This document shows, piece by piece, positions 42,943-55,164 of a stretch of 64,000 bases of DNA (position 1 is the stretch's first letter; each line of letters begins with the position of its first letter). This DNA comes from Ulva prolifera (Eukaryota; Chlorophyta; Ulvophyceae; Ulvales; Ulvaceae). Below the pieces are notes generated by a model. It saw only the letters and a list, made by a program, of their open reading frames with translations. It searched no databases and was not told where the DNA came from. Both the position numbers and the translations under genes were made by a program. The stretch spans positions 5,027,315 to 5,091,314 of the forward strand of contig CM041199.1 of assembly GCA_023078555.1 (NCBI GenBank). Reading direction: 5' to 3'.

Positions 42943-45900
42943 ATGGGCTTCCTCGAGAAGCCAGGGCCATCACGCTTTACTTCTGGTATGCAGCAGGTCA
43001 TGGCAACTCAAAATTCTAGTCAATCAGGCCCCGCGCGGCCATTGATAGGTGCAGGAGGCATGGGGTATTTCCCTCCCAGCCAGCTTTCATCAGGCACACA
43101 TCGAGCTTTGCCACCCATGGGATCGCAAGTATCTGGCAGCAACGCTTCACTTATTCGAGGCAATCAGTCGCAATCTCAGGTACAGTGTGGTCCTCTTCAA
43201 GCCAGAGATCCAGCAAGTGCCGATGTTGTGCCATCGCTGATCACACATTCTGCCACCTTCCTGCAGGCACCCACGTTTGACCAGCAGGGAATGGCTAGTC
43301 AGCCCTCTCTTGCGCATGGGCTGAATACAAGCCAGCCTCTCAGCCAACCTGCGTTCAGCCAGTCTCAGGTCTCGGGACTTGGCCTGTCCATGGCACACCA
43401 AAACAACCGCCCTGCATCCCAAGGAATCGGCCCACAGCATTCCCCAGCCGGGTGAGCCTTCGTCGTCAGGACCTTAAAGGCTGCGTTCATGACATATCGA
43501 TGCTTTGTCCATGGCGCACGGGTGTCCATGTCAGTGCGCAACATTCTGGCCATTGGCTGGATGGAGCTACCTGACACGAATTGCATGATGCTCTGGGTGC
43601 AGCCTGTCGACTTACCTGGCCAAAAATTGTGTAGGTCATCGCAGAGGCATGCTGCGCAACCAAGAATCGCAGATGGCCCACCGGTGCAGGCAACACCGCA
43701 CAGCTTTGCACAGAGGCTCCTGAAGCGAACAGAGACCGTATCTGGGTCTGCAGGCGGAAGAGGGAACTCTGTCGCCATGCACCCACCAACACCGCAGCGC
43801 AGCCGGGCAGAAACTACTGCCGAGACTGATCTGCTTGTTGCGAAAATCGACGATGTCTTGGCCGCTGTAAAGGCAAAGCCGGCTCCGGACACAACAGCTT
43901 TGGCCTCTTTGGACGAGTTTAGATCCCAGCTGAGCAAACAGGTGAGTGAACACGAATACAATGCCTGTGCCAGCGATGTCAGTAGCTGATGAGGTGCTAC
44001 TTTGTTAATGCTCAAGTGAATGTGGTCGTAATCAGGTTTGCCTTAAATGTCACAGATTGCTGGACCACTTGAAGTTTGAGCTGAGAGGCTGCGGGAAAAT
44101 CTTTTTTAGAACAGGCGGGTCGAGACCGTATGTGCCTGCGGGCGGCACAGCTGAACCTGTTGAAGTGGCGCCGCTCACGTTATTTTGCCTTGTTGCAGGT
44201 TCACGACTTCCTGCAGGAGCAGCGCTCGGCTCTCGACTGCAGTGCTCAATTCAATGACATCAGCGCTGCATTAGCTGAACTGTCGCAACGCCACGACACC
44301 ATCCTCGAACACGTCCGCTCCCGCCGCTCCGCCCCGCGAATTGTCTGCAGCACAGCCGTCCAATGCGCCAAATCGCCTTTGCGCGCAGAGCTTGTGACCC
44401 CCAAGCCGCCCCCACAGCGCGCCACCGCCGCGACGCAGGTCACGCCTTGCGACCATTCCCTCTGCAAACGCAGCCCGTCTGTTCAACCCCGTTGCGAAGA
44501 AACCCTGCGAAGCCCAGCTGCTGCACATGCTCCTGCAGTGTGCTCTGTTCCAGTGCTGCGTGTCGGCGGCAGCATCGCACGGAGCCTCCCTTGCTGCAGT
44601 GTCTCTGACAGGCCGTGCGCACCAACCCCTCACCGACCAGCACGGCGCCCCAGCAGCCGTGGCAGGTCTTCTGGCCGATACAAGCATGCATACGGGCAGC
44701 AACACTGGCGCCCCGGTGTCGCGAGGCGTCCGCAATCACAGATGCCATCGGACAATGGTCCCTCGCAGGCCTACCTCGATCGCCGGGCCCATGCATGCAC
44801 CCCCGGTCGGCTGCGCACAGACTTGCGTGGCGCTGTGCCTTGCGGCTCTGCCAGCAAGTTGTCTCGTGGCCGCCGCAGCAGCAGTGCCGGGCGGGAGCCG
44901 GTTGGAGCATGTCAGACACGGGTGCGACCGCCGCCGCCGAGTTGGGCACCCAGCAATGCGCGGCCAGTTGCGCCGGTTAACTGCAGCCACTCCCCAACCG
45001 CAGGGGGCTGCCAGAAAGGGGGCCGTCGCGCCACTGCGCGCTCCCGCGCTGCACTGATGTCTGCGGTAGAGGAGCGGCTGCGGGCCCCTTCCCTCGCGGG
45101 TGTCTCGCCACGGTGCATGCCACCACCCTGTGGCCGGAACCCGGCACAGCACGCTGACAAGGATCAATCAGTAGCAGATGAGCACGCATATGCGGGCTCA
45201 CATGCTGCCCAGAGATGCTCTGCCTCGGCGGTGCAGCAGCGCGGCAAGCCCCGGGTTGTGGCGGAGGCAACGCGGGCATCTCGGCGGATTCAAGAGAAGC
45301 TCACCGTGAGCCATCGCGCACAGCACGGCCGTTCGTCAAAGCCTGCCAAGTCTTGCGTCAGGAGCTTGTCGACTGCTCTGCGGAAGATAGATGCAGCGGG
45401 CAGCACGCCTGGCAAGGAGCGAGGGGAGGGCCATGGGGACGACGTGAAGCGTGGTGCAGCTCAAGCGCTCCCTGCAGATGTGAAATCAATCTCGCCACTG
45501 TCGCTGGCTGTCCCGCGGAAGAAGCGCGGGCGCGCAGCTGCGGCTGAGTGCGGGGGCGTGGCTGAGGTGCGTTCTGGAGTAACAGCACGGCTGTAGGGTA
45601 GTCAACATGCGTGCTGAATAAGTCCATGCATGCAGCTGCATTCTGCAGATCACTTGTAGCCACTGGTGTAAAGGCCATGCCACAAGTGGGCACGAAGCAT
45701 TTACGCTTCCTGACCGTGTGCACCTATGCGAAGCTGTGCTGCCACACAGAGCCATTGCAGCATGTGGCGACTGCATGCCATGCAAGGTGATGCAAGGTGT
45801 CTGTTCACGTTGCTTACACCTGCCAGCAGAATCGCATACGCGAGGTGGCATGCGTGCAGATTCGGCGCATTCGTTGGCACATCGCTGCATCACTGTGCAG

Positions 45901-48303
45901 AGCCCCGCTGCTGTGTCAGTGACTCGGGCATACGGATGTGCAGGTGGCAGAAGGCTCTGTGCATCCTGGCGGAGGGCATGCGAAGCGCTCCTGCCGTGGT
46001 GCGGCAGCAGCTCCTGACCGCAGGCGCGCCAGCAAGCCTTTTCCTCCGTTGCATGGGACGATTGCTGCACCTGCCCCCGCGCAGAATCCTTCGGCACTGC
46101 AGCACTGTTGTCCTGGCCCTCAGCCTGCGCAGTCCGCCGGGCAGGCGCCCACAAAGCGGCAGACCGGCCGGCTCAGTATGCTGAGTCTGCAACAGCCCCA
46201 TATCTCGGACGGGTCAGGAGGGCGCCACATCAGCGGCCAGGGTCGGGGCGGGCTCGCAGTCGTTGGAGCTCAAGATGCCGGCGTTGACTCACAGTCTTGT
46301 GCGCAAAGCTGCGGTGGCTCGCCTTCTGCGATGCTCCCAGAGGGCTCACGGCCCCTCCATGCATGTGGCGTGTTGCAAGAAGCGCCTCAGGCACTCGCTG
46401 GCGAGGGACGCCGCCCTGAAGGACGTGAGGTTTCAGCTGAGCAGCTGCGGGACGAACAGCGGCTACCGTCGCCAGAGGCTAGCCCGGCCGGCAACGCCGC
46501 CCTGCTCACTTGCGCTGCTGGCGCTGCTGAACAACAGCTCCTCTGCCCCAGTGCCATACAGGGCGCTGCCCCCACCGGATGTGCCGGCAGGAGCGTCGGG
46601 GCACGTTCCCAGTGTGGCCAGTTTGATGACGCCGCTGATGCAGCTGGCAGGGCCGCGTGCGGTGGCTCGCTGGCGGTGGACCGCGAGGCGGATGGAGTTG
46701 AGCCGGTGACCGCTGCACAGATGATGCCTTTGGATCAGGAGGATAGCCTGGAGGCGCTGCAGTCCGAAGAGTCGCCGCGGCACGGCGGCTACGATGACCA
46801 CCGTGCCTTGTACCTGCAGCTGGTGCATGGCGTCCATGTGTGCTCCCGAAAGTGCCCCTACCTCATCGCATCCGCGTTCATAGCTGTACACGCCAGTTCC
46901 GCCAGATTTGCAGCGCACACCTCTGATGCAGCTGCTAGGGATCTAGCAACATACCAAACAAGGCCAAAGTGACCTTGACATCAAACCGTCTGTATTGCAG
47001 GGCTCGCCCCAGGCCCAGGGGGTGCCCACTGGCAGCCGGTCGCATGCATCGGCTCCTCGGCAGCGCAGCGCCTCCGTCGTCGATGGCCAGCCGAAGCCGC
47101 AGAGCTGCAACCCTGCGAGTGGCGCTGGCATGGACGTGGTCATGCAGGCCGTGCGTGCCTCGGCTGCAGCCACACACGCAGGCCCACGCTGCCAGCCTCC
47201 AGCCCTCCCGGCGTCACACGCCCCTGCCCATGCTCCTCTTGCCTCCGACCGCGCACGGCCGGGCCTCTCCTCCGGTGAAGATGCGGACGCAGCAGGGTTG
47301 ATGCCCCAGTTCCACAGCCCGGACGGCAAGCTGTGTGGCCAAACCGGGGGCAGCACAGGCCGTCCCACTCGCGCAGAGCCCGGTGCCAGCAAGCAGGAGC
47401 ATGCTCCATCTGCAGAAGCATGCCGCGGTGACCCGGCCGCGCCGGTTGCACCCAAGTCCCGCCTCCAAACAGGCCACCACACAGGCCGCTCACGGCCTCC
47501 TGCACCCCAACAGCCTCCACTTGCTACACCATGCAACTCTGCGCAGCGAACCGCATTCACCGTAGGTGGGGACCGGCGGGGGCAGTGTGTGCGCGCGACA
47601 GCCACTGCAGGCTGTGAGGCTGGGCGGGCAGTGTCGAGTTATGTTGTGGGCCGATGTGCTGGAACAGGCCATGTGCTGCCACACACGCGCATCATGCCCC
47701 CTGTGACAGCCCCTCCGCCGAGCTGTGGTAAGCAGCGCGGCTCGCGGCGCATGAGCAGGTGTGCCCACAAGCTGCATATCTGAGGCGTAATGTTCTCCCA
47801 GCTGCTGTGTGGCAAGCTTCTGCTGTAGTGAGACGACACGTACTGAACGGGTAGTTCTTGTGGCTGTGTAGCACACACAGTGTAGCGGAAGCACATGTCT
47901 TGATGCGGTGTGTGGTTGTGTGGCACACATATCAATGTCCTCTAGAGGATACGGCGAGGTAAGTCCAAACTTGACTGTACATATGCGGACGACTGCGTTG
48001 CTGTGCAGAACGTCGAGGGGCTCCTCTCAGCGGGAGGCGCCGGCTGAAGTCCGCAGCAGAGACGGCAGCGCAGCGAGCCAGCTGTTTGATAGCTGCCGCG
48101 CCACCGTCGCCGGCGTGGCGGTGGTGGCGGCGGCGGCTCGGCCGCTGCCATCTGCGCTGAAGCGCTCGGCAAATGCAGACCTGGCTGCGCTGGTGCGGCA
48201 GCGGAAGCGCAAGTGCGTCGAGATGCGGCGGACGGGCGTGTTGATGCATGACAGCGACGACAGCCTCATAATCGCCGCTGCCGCCGATGTGCGGGAGCGC
48301 TGA
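42943..48303 (+). CDS. Long low-complexity multi-exon protein; weak PAIR1/PRD3-like features
   Basis: Proposed exons are 42943-43451, 43635-43941, 44199-45566, 45944-46822, 47001-47727, a 13-nt microexon at 47946-47958, and 48009-48303. All phases agree and give about 1365 residues. The N-terminal part is Ser/Gln-rich (TSQPLSQPAFSQSQVSG). A predicted helical, possibly coiled-coil segment spans exons 2-3 (TDLLVAKIDDVLAAVKAKPA and FNDISAALAELSQRHDTILE). The middle is Ala/Ser/Arg/Pro-rich and disordered. The end is basic and conserved-looking (ADLAALVRQRKRKCVEM, then HDSDDSL). This order (SQ-rich start, coiled coil, short basic C-terminal helix) recalls the plant meiotic double-strand-break factor PAIR1/PRD3, but that resemblance is weak and partly expected from composition. 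The true start, the end of exon 4 and the microexon are uncertain; it could be two genes. Confidence 0.45.
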
Positions 48304-48457
48304 TGTGTGCACACATGCCAGCAGCGGCGGGTTGGGGTTAAGTGCGCAAGCGCCATTATGGGTCTGCCTGTTCAGATGATCAGGAATTTTACATGTCTGT
48401 CTCTGAGACCATGGCCTTGGTCAAGTTGTGGGTCCGAATCAGGATTGGCCGAGGCGG

Positions 48458-48493
48458 CCGGAAAGACTCGAGGGGCCCCTCGAGTCTTTCCGG
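48458..48493. repeat. 36-bp perfect spacerless palindrome
   Basis: Left arm 48458-48475 and right arm 48476-48493 are exact reverse complements, centred on GGGGCCCC and containing two CTCGAG sites. It lies about 155 bp after the stop of the preceding long gene, so it could sit in its 3' UTR and form a strong RNA hairpin. Confidence 0.97.
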
Positions 48494-50301
48494 TGGTGTT
48501 CAGCTGTATGTTGGAAGCAGCTAGAGTTGAGTGGAATTGCGAGAGCTGATGCCTTGAGCCAAATAATTGAAGCTATGATGCATTCTTGCTGGACGATTGT
48601 TTGCATGTTGTGCTTTCCATTGATTTTGTCATTGCTTGAGTTTGCTGAATTGTTTCTATGCCTTGCTTGATGATGTAATCAGTTGGTCATGCCCATCTGG
48701 AGCCTGAACCCTTGAACCCCATCACCTGACTGGAAAAACAGGAAGTAGATTCGCTAAAGCCTCAAGGTCTTCCTTCTTCATTCACACGGAAGGCATATCA
48801 TTTGATTGCTTGATGAGTTGCGTTGCGGAAACTGTGTTTAGTTTTCCAGGAGATCTGCCCAGAGGTGGTGGTCTGGTTGTTTAAAAAAGGTTCAGAGATG
48901 CCAATGCTGGTTGCAATGCCTCGCAGTGTATCTTGGTGCTCTGCCATGCAATGGCCCACGTTCTTATGAGCTGCACCTCTTTGTTGCTTATGTCACGCTG
49001 CTTCAGATCGAGGGACCGTTCTTGATGTGCTGTGCGGAGAGTGTTGGTAATCTGCAGTGCAGTGGCTGAAGCTCATATCCATTGCATTTGATCACTGATG
49101 AGCACTCGGATCTACAGCAGTGTATCTCACAGATACAGCCTGGCCTGCACGGCAGGTATTCCTTACCTACCTCACACCAGTCAAGCAGTACTCGAGCGCC
49201 CAGAGTTCGATTTCTTCGCCGGTCTGCTACCCAATTGGGTCCTTGTCCGCACAACGCTCATACAGCGTGGATAGATCCGCAGTGTGTTAACGTTACATGA
49301 CATCAACGTGCGGTCGGATATCAACCACCTGCAGCTGCAGCTCGTCGCACATGCACATGGCCACGACGCAGTTGCTTGCACCGCGCTGTCGCAGTTCACG
49401 GTGTGCAGCAGCTACGTATGCAGCTACGTATCTGCAGAGGTCTGCGGAGAAACACAATATAACATTAGTATTGCAATCGCAAGGACGCAACAAGGTCGCA
49501 GCGTCGTGCCATACGTATGCGATATTTTGCTTCGTAGAGGCTGAGCCTGAGGCAGCGTTATCCGGCGAGATTATAGTCTGCGAGTTGGCGTGTGGAAACG
49601 ATCGATTAAACCGTTCCGAACGGAGTCCAGGAATCGCAATGCCATCGCCCGGGCCCGCACAGAGTAGGCCTAGGCTGCATGGAACCGCTGGAGACATGAT
49701 TCGATACAATCAAAACGGTCACAGCTCAGAGCTCTCCCACGAGAACCAGTGCGACGCCAGCAACATCAACACGCGTCCGCAGCTGTCGACATATGCATGG
49801 CCAGCGAGGCGTCTGCATGCAAACGAATCTGCAGGCAGCCGCACATTGGCTACCAGAGAATGTTGCTCAGCTGTTGCATGGGCCTGACCTGGCACATCAC
49901 GGAACGTCCGGCTGTTTCATTCTGCTCTGCACTTCTACCAGGCCAGCAGTGCATCCAGCTGTAGCACGCATGCAGACTTGGTAACTTGCAATTGAAAGAC
50001 TTGGCACACCATATGGCCATGGCAGCTGGCTTAATCGCCCATAAACGAGTGGACTTGTACATGTACATCGCAGGTTGGTGAAACCAGGCGGCCAATTTCA
50101 TGCAGGCAACCCAGACTGAGCCGGCGCCGTGCATACTACTCAGGCTACTAAGTACCTAGTTGAACCTCTGATGCTGCCCTCAGGCAATATAGGCTATAGT
50201 GAATCATACCTGGGTGCTATCATCATGATGGTGCATGCATGAACTCATCCATCCTGACTGGCTCCAGAACAAGACGCCAGCTTCAGCCAGCAAAGGTAGC
50301 T

Positions 50302-50331
50302 CCAGATGTGTGGTCCGGACCACACATCTGG
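50302..50331. repeat. 30-bp perfect spacerless palindrome
   Basis: Arms 50302-50316 and 50317-50331 are exact reverse complements (centre TCCGGA). It is not in a recognised gene. Confidence 0.97.
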
Positions 50332-50481
50332 CCATGGGGCTTTCTCTGGACGGCCCTTTCCGGTCAACCCTCCGCGACGCCCCGGATGCTGGCTGAGTCC
50401 AGATTCAGTCTAATTATGCTTGTTTAAGGTATATGTGCCTAGCGCTACCCCGGCAAATATATACCGTGCCACCCCTCTGCT

Positions 50482-50503
50482 CCCCCCCCCCCCCCCCCCC
50501 CCC
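50482..50503. repeat. Poly-C homopolymer tract
   Basis: Twenty-two consecutive Cs; the exact length is unreliable. Confidence 0.9.
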
Positions 50504-50885
50504 ACACTGAAATAAAAACAACACTCGCGACGTGCAAGTGTCCAGTGGTAGAGCGGTCTTAGATCTAATACTAATCACTGGACTGCCAAAGCCAGTGAGG
50601 CAGGTACTATAGTAGCTAGTAGTAGCACCATATATAGGTCACAGACAGGGGAAGTACACACCCACACACCCACACCCATGTGCACACAACCATCCGCACG
50701 CGACATGTACAGTTGAGTTGACGGGGCTGGTTGTCCCGTCCGATGACTTCACGCCACGTACGGGCCAACCGGCCTGAGCGGCACTGCGCGCGCCCGCCCT
50801 GGCTGCCTGTTCGACAGCACTCGTTGTGTGCGCCCCCGGCCTTGCCCCCGGCCTTGTCCGCGTTGTGGTGGCCCTGGCCCTGGCC

Positions 50886-50889
<4 letters not shown>

Positions 50890-50924
<35 letters not shown>
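50890..50924. repeat. (TA)n microsatellite
   Basis: An uninterrupted AT/TA run of about 35 bases in otherwise GC-rich DNA, likely polymorphic in length. Confidence 0.97.
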
Positions 50925-50925
<1 letters not shown>

Positions 50926-52803
50926 GCCTTGGGTGACCGGCCTGGCGCTCGGCGTGCCGCGCTTTGACGCCGCCCTTGCCATGCGTTTGCGTCTGGCCCG
51001 CCGTCAGGGTGCCAGCCCGGGGGACTGGGGATTGGGGGTCTGGGTTTGCGGGCCAGGCCGGCTGGGGATTGGGGATTGGGGGTCTGGGTTTGCGGGCCCA
51101 CCGGTGGGCGGGGCTTGTGTGTGGCTGTGTGGCCAGCGCAAGTGCTGACGTTGCGTGGGTGTGCTGATGTGTGCTGCGCGTGGCTGGTTGCGTGGGTGTG
51201 CGGTTCCTCTGGTTGTTGCTCGCGGTGCTACATGCCTTGCAATTCCTTGCTTCGTCCTTGCAACACACCCACCAACACGCAACACAGATCAACATTGCCA
51301 CACACACATGCATACGTCAGCACCCGCGCAGGCCGAAGCCAGACACACACAGGCCCCCGCACCCACAATCACTGTGTAGTCCAGATTCATATCTGACGTA
51401 CTCACATTCAAATGCATGCACTAGAAATGCCAGCTGACAGAATGCTGTGCTGGGGTCCTGTGGGAGGAATTCAGAGGAGGAAGCCGATCGATCGAGCCAT
51501 GTATGACGTGGTGTGCCCAACTGCAATGTGAACATCAGGGTATATTTGCTGCAATGAAACCACGAGGACGCCGACTTGCCCTCCTCAAGGCGCGCACCCC
51601 TCAAGGCGGTCGACCTGTCCAGGCTGACGTCATGACCTCGGGTCGACCACGTAGATCTGAGGCTCGAACACGTATACATGCGTGCCCACAGCACGCCGTC
51701 GGTTCGTATTACATGTAGCTGCAGCTATGCTGTGCTATGGTATACCTAGAGACTCCTGACGGAGCACTGGGACATCGGCGCGCGAGGGGTGCAGCCCCAT
51801 GGACAGCTGTTGATGAGTTCGCGTGCATGCTGCAGCATATGCATTTACGACGGTTTCCATCTGAACCCGCGGACGTCGCGGCGCTGCACAGATGCGCGGG
51901 TTCGACGGCCCGTGCAGATCGTCGAACGGACGTGCAGCGGTTGCGCGCGTTGCGTCCATGCACGGCCGCGGCCGCGGCGACGGATGGCAGCGTGCATGCA
52001 TGGCAACGGCCGAGCCCTCGCAGCGCGCAGCATGTCACGCGCAAGGAGGTAGCAACAGATGGACGACAGATGAAATCACAGCGGTAGCGTGTGAACTGAG
52101 TGAGGAACGTGCAGTAGAGGCACCGAGCCTCGCACGGCGCGCGCTGTGGGTCGAGCCAGGTGAGCCTGGAGCTGACGTGGCTGCTGTTGGTTCGTTTATG
52201 CATGTGGCGAGGCGAATGCCCATGCATGTACACATACTGCCCCGATAACCCGTGCCGATCTTTCAGTGACGCATCGCGTTGATCGACATCACCGCTCTGC
52301 AGCGGCCCCGCCCGCGGGACAGCATACGTGCCACCAGGAGCATCGTACGCAGTGTGTTCTGGAGATACCTGTGGGCGTGTTGCGTAATAGTGAGGCGGGG
52401 AAGTGGACGTGCGTATCCGACGCAGCGCACGCACTCGTTGTACGCCGGTTCCTGCTGGCATCTGACACCGCCTGGCGTCTCTCGACTGCGCTCAGCAATC
52501 AAGTAGGTACTACGCATTCAATCCGTCCATCTCTCTTTCTCGTTTCGTGGCCACAGTGGCCTGGCGCTCTGACAAGACTGCTGGACTGCTTTTGCAAGCA
52601 GAACAGCGTCAAGACGGGCACCGGCCTTCGCACGACAGAGACCCATCGGATATATAAGTGGACTGACAGGTTTTCATTCGACACGGTGATCGCGGGACAG
52701 CAGCCACGCGCTGTGGTCCCGTGCCCCTGCTGTTGAAGTCAGCCATGGCAGTACGGGCCCAGCAGCACCGGCATTTTGGCGTCATTGTCTCGCGGAGCAC
52801 GCG

Positions 52804-53061
52804 ATGACCACTCTTTCAGAGCCTCCGATCTCTGAGGACGCCGAGTTCCCTGATGCCGCTGATAAGCCCCCGCGAATATCACCAGGGATCATCAACGACG
52901 AGTATGGCTTCGACTACGAAGACTATGGTGTCTTTGCCCCTCCTAGATCTGGGGTGTCAAGGCCTTGCACTGGCAGAGGCTGCCGGAGCGCGGCACCACC
53001 AGGTGCGCGACAAAAGCTGACCCGCCCCTCGGTGAGACATGCACACCCGGAGGTTTCGTAA
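52804..53061 (+). CDS. Orphan N-terminal exon, unknown (possibly partial gene)
   Basis: Opens with ATG at 52804 and reads an acidic, ordered-looking start (MTTLSEPPISEDAEF, then GIINDEYGFDYEDYG). A DEYGF-type motif is seen near the start of some TBC (Rab-GAP) domains. Shortly after it, in another frame, comes VKALHWQRLPERGTT, which resembles the beginning of formin FH2 domains. The two cannot be joined by a normal intron, because only about 19 nt with GT..AG lie between. A donor-like GTGCGC follows at about 53005. No downstream exon was found before 55 kb. This may be a gene fragment. Confidence 0.25.
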   Translation: MTTLSEPPISEDAEFPDAADKPPRISPGIINDEYGFDYEDYGVFAPPRSGVSRPCTGRGCRSAAPPGARQKLTRPSVRHAHPEVS

Positions 53062-55164
53062 TTGGTACACCTGATCTATCCTTTCGCCGTTTTCCTGATG
53101 GATGGCATGCCTTAGTCACGGCTCACCAGCGCGACCAAGTGCGTTCGCATCCGCATCCGCATCGTTCGTTTACCAAGCTTCCCAAGGGCACGCCAACGTT
53201 GCCCGGGAAAGTGCCACACAAGCATTAATTCCTCTGATATGAGCTACCATGTCTCTGGCATATTTGTTCCGCGCATCCAGCTTGCATTAGTCTACATCCA
53301 TGAGCCACTACAACCCGGGCGTATGTCACCGTAAGCGCATCACTGCATTGCAGAATTCGCTGCGCATGTGCCAACGCGACGACTCGCATTCCGAGCTTCG
53401 TTACAACCTTCTACAATGCAATTGCATCCCAACCCACAGCGATACCACTTTTCTCCCGAGCCAGTTCGAAGTGCACTCATGCCCCCCCCAAAATACCACT
53501 TCACAGCCGGAACAACGCGGAACGATTATGTGTGTGCATGTTCAATGTGACCTCAACATTCACGAATATTAATGAATTATAGTCACCAGCAAGAGACGCA
53601 CTGCTTGCCTGAGCACTGCAGGCCTTTGCACTGCAGGCCATGACCAGCCCCATCACCCATTCCTCTCTGCCAGGTCCACCCCACTACAGCTGTACACCAC
53701 AACAAGTTCTCTCTACATGTTGTCAGTGCCTGCCAAGGCTCGCCTGTAACGCTGCACAGCTGCCCTAGCCCTTGCACGCATGCAAGTGAGCATGGGCATC
53801 CTGTTGCTGCAATGAGCTCAACTGCATGACACAAAGAAAGAACGCGTGCATGCATCCCACTGCGCGTGTGGTGTGGCTTTGTACGTGTGAAATCTATTCC
53901 TGCTTCCTTTGTGAAATCGAGCATCGCCGGCGAGCTTTGCATCATCGCATCATCGCATCATCGCCGATCACATTGCCACTGCTCTGCTGTGTCTGGTGAC
54001 GTGGCACTGCGATGGGCCGGGTCCAGGCGTCAACCTTCAGTCCAGCCTGCCGCCCATTCACGGCATACGCATTCGGGTCCATCGGTGGTGCTGACAGCCT
54101 CGTGGCGCGCCGAGAGGTCGAGCGCAGAAATGTCAGATGGAAGTTTTCGCACCAATGCACAAACACACCCCTGAGCACTCGAAGCCCCAGTGGCCACCTC
54201 TGCTCCATCACCTGTGCATCCATTCGCTCACAATCGCGACAGTGTCAGCCAGGGCCCTGTCTGAAGTTTGTCCAGAGGCTTGCAGTCACGTGCTAACTCA
54301 TTCCAGGCAATTCGTCAACCCTTCCTGGTCTCGGGCCTCATGCCCCGTCGCTGTGTGTTCGCGCGCTAGTGCCATGCAACCAGGCGGCTCCTGAACAGAG
54401 ATTGCGTTTCTCTGGCAACAGCCACGGTCGTGCAAAGTTGCATCGCTCACACCGGAACCGCGAGCGCAAGGCAGGCAGGCAGACGGTGTGGCGGTGCAGC
54501 GAGTGCCCCCCCCCCCCCCCCCCCCGGTGCCCCCCCCCCCCCCTCTGCCCTGCGGCTTTACGCCGCCCGTCTGCGTACGCCAGCGCCATCACACCCACCT
54601 GAAGCATGTCTACATAGCTTGCCTGAATAATCCCACCAGCACGCTGGCGACAAGCGAAGCGGCGAGCGCCCTGTCAGCCGCACCCACCGCCGCGTCGTCG
54701 TTACGTCGTCGGGCCCGACCGGCTAGAACAATCCCGAATATTCGGGCTCAAGTTCCGGGTCAAGGCCTGAACATGCTGCAACTCGAACACTGATCCGCAC
54801 CCGGCGGCCCCGCGGCCACCCTCTGCACAGCACCCCCCCAGCAACCGCGTCATCTCAACACGCAAATGGCATATTACACCTGCACTGGCTTGAGCCGTCT
54901 CGGCCTGGCCACAGGAGCACCAAGCCACAGCACAGCACAGCACATCAGCTCCGTGACCGTTGACCTCTCCTTGGAAACCACGTTTGTGCATAAGGTCCGA
55001 TGCTGTTTGATTAGTGTCATGTCAGGACAGGTTCCATCACAAAAGAAAACATCATCACCAGTTTCCGATCAACAAAAACAGTGCTGTTTGGTTGCGTGGG
55101 TTCAAGACCGTCTCCATCGGGTTGCCACCAACGCGCGAGAGTCAGTCTCGGAGCGGTGTTGCAG
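53062..55164. other. Stretch without a supported gene
   Basis: Has a poly-C cluster at 54506-54543 and a stretch at 54696-54780 similar to 8806-8880. Upstream exons of the membrane-protein gene at 55165, which would encode its extracellular part, are expected here but could not be recognised. Confidence 0.45.
54506..54543. repeat. Interrupted poly-C tract
   Basis: Twenty Cs, GGTG, then fourteen Cs. Length is uncertain. Confidence 0.9.

Larger units (their letters stand above)
48304..52803. other. Long stretch without a supported gene
   Basis: Contains two perfect palindromes (48458-48493 and 50302-50331), a poly-C run (50482-50503), a TA microsatellite (50890-50924), and repeated TGGGGATTGGGGGTCTGGGT-type blocks at 51025-51090. 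Open frames are present on both strands, but they are rich in Cys, His and Arg and look random. No RNA gene is convincing. Confidence 0.5.

Noticed and set aside
45944-46184. Alternative frame reading WQKALCILAEGMRSAPAV and further helical-looking sequence
   Set aside because: The other frame stays open for about 340 codons, joins both neighbouring exons in phase 0 and has the same composition as the rest of the gene. The helical look remains a caution.
49297-49887. A 196-codon open frame
   Set aside because: Composition is random-looking (Cys, His, Met clusters), with no splice or homology support.
50535-50610. tRNA-like start (GTCCAGTGGTAGAGCGG), with a similar one at 34998-35025
   Set aside because: No matching T-arm/B-box, anticodon stem or acceptor pairing could be built at either place.
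51709-52461. A 250-codon minus-strand open frame
   Set aside because: Rich in Arg, Cys, His and Tyr without patterning. A competing plus-strand frame is equally open.
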